Part shown: positions 53,990-64,000 of the stretch, one piece after another
Layout of the letters: each line of letters begins with the position of its first letter
Numbering within the stretch: the stretch's first letter is position 1
Source: Sinotaia quadrata
Lineage: Eukaryota; Mollusca; Gastropoda; Architaenioglossa; Viviparidae
Reading direction: 5' to 3'
Assembly: GCA_028829895.1 (NCBI GenBank)
Contig: CM054178.1
Location: 70,009,835 to 70,073,834, forward strand
DNA: 64,000 nucleotides
The notes under the pieces: generated by a model
What the model was told of the DNA's origin: nothing
Databases searched by the model: none
The model's input: only the letters and a program-made list of their open reading frames with translations
Program-made: the position numbers and the translations under genes

Positions 53990-54114
53990 CAGTGCAGGGA
54001 AGGTTTTCAGTGCTGGCAGCAAGTCCACAATCGTTCTCAAGCCTCCAAGAACCAGAAATTAACGCTTTGAAAAGAAGAGTGCTTGCAAGACAAAAAAGGT
54101 TGACATCTGAAAGG
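53990..54114 (+). other. Possible 5' UTR exon of the Ig gene
   Basis: Less AT-rich unique sequence ending ATCTGAAAG/GTATGTTG, a good donor, about 520 bases before the signal-peptide exon. No evidence beyond position and donor. Confidence 0.25.
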
Positions 54115-54362
54115 TATGTTGCTGTGAATGAAAATCATGCATTAGCAAGTTTTGCGAAAGCATTGACGGCTGGAACCATAACCAGAGTAGATAACGCTTG
54201 ATTTAAAATGTTTCGAACACTTGCTTTTTCACGCACCTATACTAAAAAAACGCTAAACAGTTACCATGACATATTAGTTTTTAAATAGCATATTCTTTTT
54301 AGAAACGTGATTGTTTGTTTTGTTTATTTCTACGCTTCATTGTTTCTCTGAATATCTTTTGT

Positions 54363-54466
<104 letters not shown>

Positions 54467-54631
54467 TAAGCATTAGGAATGAAAAAGAAAATTGCCAGGT
54501 ACATATAACGTTATTTAATTTTATCAACTATATTATTTGCTTCATTTCATGTGCAGATATAAAGTTTTTGATTAAACCATAAAATCAGAATTAACCTGTC
54601 TTCGAAGAAAGATAATTGAAAGGTGTCTATC

Positions 54632-62324
<7,693 letters not shown>

Positions 62325-62390
62325 GTAAGTTATTTTTGGAAAACCTCCTTTATTATTTTTTTGTTGACAAAATTTCGGAGAAAGAGAAAG

Positions 62391-62394
62391 AGAA

Positions 62395-62438
<44 letters not shown>

Positions 62439-62770
62439 AAGGAAAACTAGATTGAGATAGAGACTGAAATAGAAAGGGACAGAGAGAGACTGAAAGAGAT
62501 AGAGACTGAAGTAGATTAAGAGAGAAACTGACAAAGAAAGAAATTGACAGAAAGACAGGGGGAGATTGAGAGAGAGACTGATGGAGAGACTGAGAGAGAG
62601 AGTGCTTGAGAGAGAGACAGATAGAAAGACAGATAAAGATTCAGAAAGAGACAAGTAGAGAGACTGAGAGACAGAGAAATTGAGAGAAATATCTCGAGAG
62701 ACATAAGGAGAGAGAAACTGAGAGACAGGGACAGATTGAGAGAGATATCCAAGGATCGAAAGAGAGAAAG
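62391..62770. repeat. (GA)n and GAGAGACTGA-type repeats
   Basis: A GA run at 62397-62432, then degenerate AGAGAGACTGAGAGAGA units. Intron after the last visible Ig exon. Confidence 0.94.
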
Positions 62771-62929
62771 AAGGAGAGACAAATAAAACACAGATATGCA
62801 AAGACAACAGGAGCAAAGGAAATAAGAAAAGAAAACCACCTGCCACAATGCATGCATGTAAGGACAAACAATCCTAAATAATATGTAAAGAAAACCACCA
62901 TAAGAAACAGGAAGAGACAAACAACACGA

Positions 62930-63300
62930 ATACATGTATACCACAGACAATCAAAACGGATACATAAACACGAACAACCAAAACGCATATATAGACAACT
63001 AACACGGATGCACATACACACAACTGAAACGGGTACAATTACACAGACACGGACACGTATACACAGACAATCAACGCGTACACATGCACGCAGACAACTA
63101 AAACGGATACATATACACAGACAACCAAGCGGATACATGTACACAATCAACGCGTACATATGTACGCAGACAACTAAAACGGATACATATACACAGACAA
63201 CCAAGCGGGTACATGTACACAATCAACGCGTACATATGTACGCAGACAACTAAAACGGATACAGGTACACAACCAAAACGGATACATATGCACATTCAGA
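62930..63300. repeat. ACACAGACAACCAA-type tandem repeat
   Basis: Units around CGGATACATATACACAGACA, including a near-perfect 66-67-bp higher-order duplication at 63095-63240. Confidence 0.92.
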
Positions 63301-63467
63301 CGGATGCATATATACAAATAACCAACACAATTACATATATACAGAAAACCAACATAAATATTCAAATAATGATTTGTTAAACAGACAACCAAAGTAGACA
63401 TGCAAAGACAATCACCACAAGACATATACAAAGACAACAACACAAGGACAGGTGCAAAGACAATGAC

Positions 63468-63745
63468 TACAAATGAGATGTGTAAAGACAATGACTATAA
63501 ATGAGATGTGTAAAGACAATGACTATAAATGAGATGTGTAAAGACAATGACTATAAATGAGATGTGTAAAGACAATGACTATAAATGAGATGTGTAAAGA
63601 CAATGACTATAAATGAGATGTGTAAAGACAATGACTACAAATGAGATGTGTAAAGACAATGACTACAAATGAGATGTGTAAAGACAATGAATACAAATGA
63701 GATGTGTAAAGACAATGACTACAAATGAGATGTGTAAAGACTAAT
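63468..63745. repeat. 28-bp tandem repeat, about 10 copies
   Basis: AAAGACAATGACTATAAATG plus AGATGTGT, with a T-to-C variant (ACTACAAATG) in the later copies. Confidence 0.95.
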
Positions 63746-64000
63746 AATGTAAACCACAGCACACAGACATTAAAATAATGACATGAAATGACTAATGCAA
63801 ATTTAGCCAATAAAAAAAAATGCAACACAATGTCATCAACTACAACAACAAACCCTCACATAGTTAGAAAGTGACAACCATTACTGCAAACACAGATGTT
63901 TGATGGCAGACGTCAAAATAAATGACCAATACAAATTTCAACAACGACCATAACCGATACGGGTGAAGGACAACAATGAAAACACAAAGGCCACACTAAA
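63746..64000. other. Unique AT-rich end of window
   Basis: No exon or repeat recognised; presumably still intron of the Ig gene. Confidence 0.5.

Overview
The window is AT-rich animal DNA, very dense in microsatellites and minisatellites, with small exons in long repeat-filled introns and two full-length LTR retrotransposons. Nothing looks bacterial: there are no operons and no ribosome-binding sites. The gene families and the LTR element type fit an invertebrate, most likely a lophotrochozoan such as a mollusc. That placement is inference, because no rRNA, mitochondrial or other taxon-specific marker is present.

Layout. Positions 1-17000 are mostly unique AT-rich DNA broken by tandem repeats, with one probable tRNA-derived SINE (13679-13860) and one perfect inverted repeat (14477/14626); I find no supportable gene there. 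Positions 17030-49456 (minus strand) hold a multi-exon gene that no single open frame reveals. I assembled it from splice sites, phase agreement and family resemblance. It has a start exon, five 57-60-base mini-exons encoding a degenerate 20-residue Ser/Thr/Pro/Lys repeat, and then an exon that fuses a sixth repeat to the start of a fatty-acid-binding-protein (FABP/iLBP) domain. Four more exons complete the FABP barrel. All eleven coding exons join in phase to 867 bases (288 residues plus stop).

Two introns of this gene carry LTR elements. Element 1 (19258-26840, same strand as the gene) has LTRs that are identical in my line-by-line comparison, a 5-bp target duplication, an exact 18-nt tRNA-Pro-type primer site, and one 974-codon frame with no recognisable protease, integrase or reverse transcriptase. 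It looks like a very young non-autonomous element. Element 2 (31861-40355, opposite strand) is a complete Ty3/gypsy-type element whose 1489-codon gag-pol has integrase upstream of reverse transcriptase, the Gmr1-like order. It sits inside a decayed non-LTR retrotransposon fragment with a restriction-like endonuclease motif.

Positions 54632-62324 (plus strand) hold the 5' part of a secreted or membrane immunoglobulin-superfamily gene of L1CAM/neuroglian character: a signal-peptide exon, three Ig domains each split over two exons, and a fourth Ig-like domain lacking both canonical cysteines. It runs off the right edge. The two genes are arranged head to head about 5 kb apart. The remaining intergenic and intronic DNA is dominated by tandem repeats.
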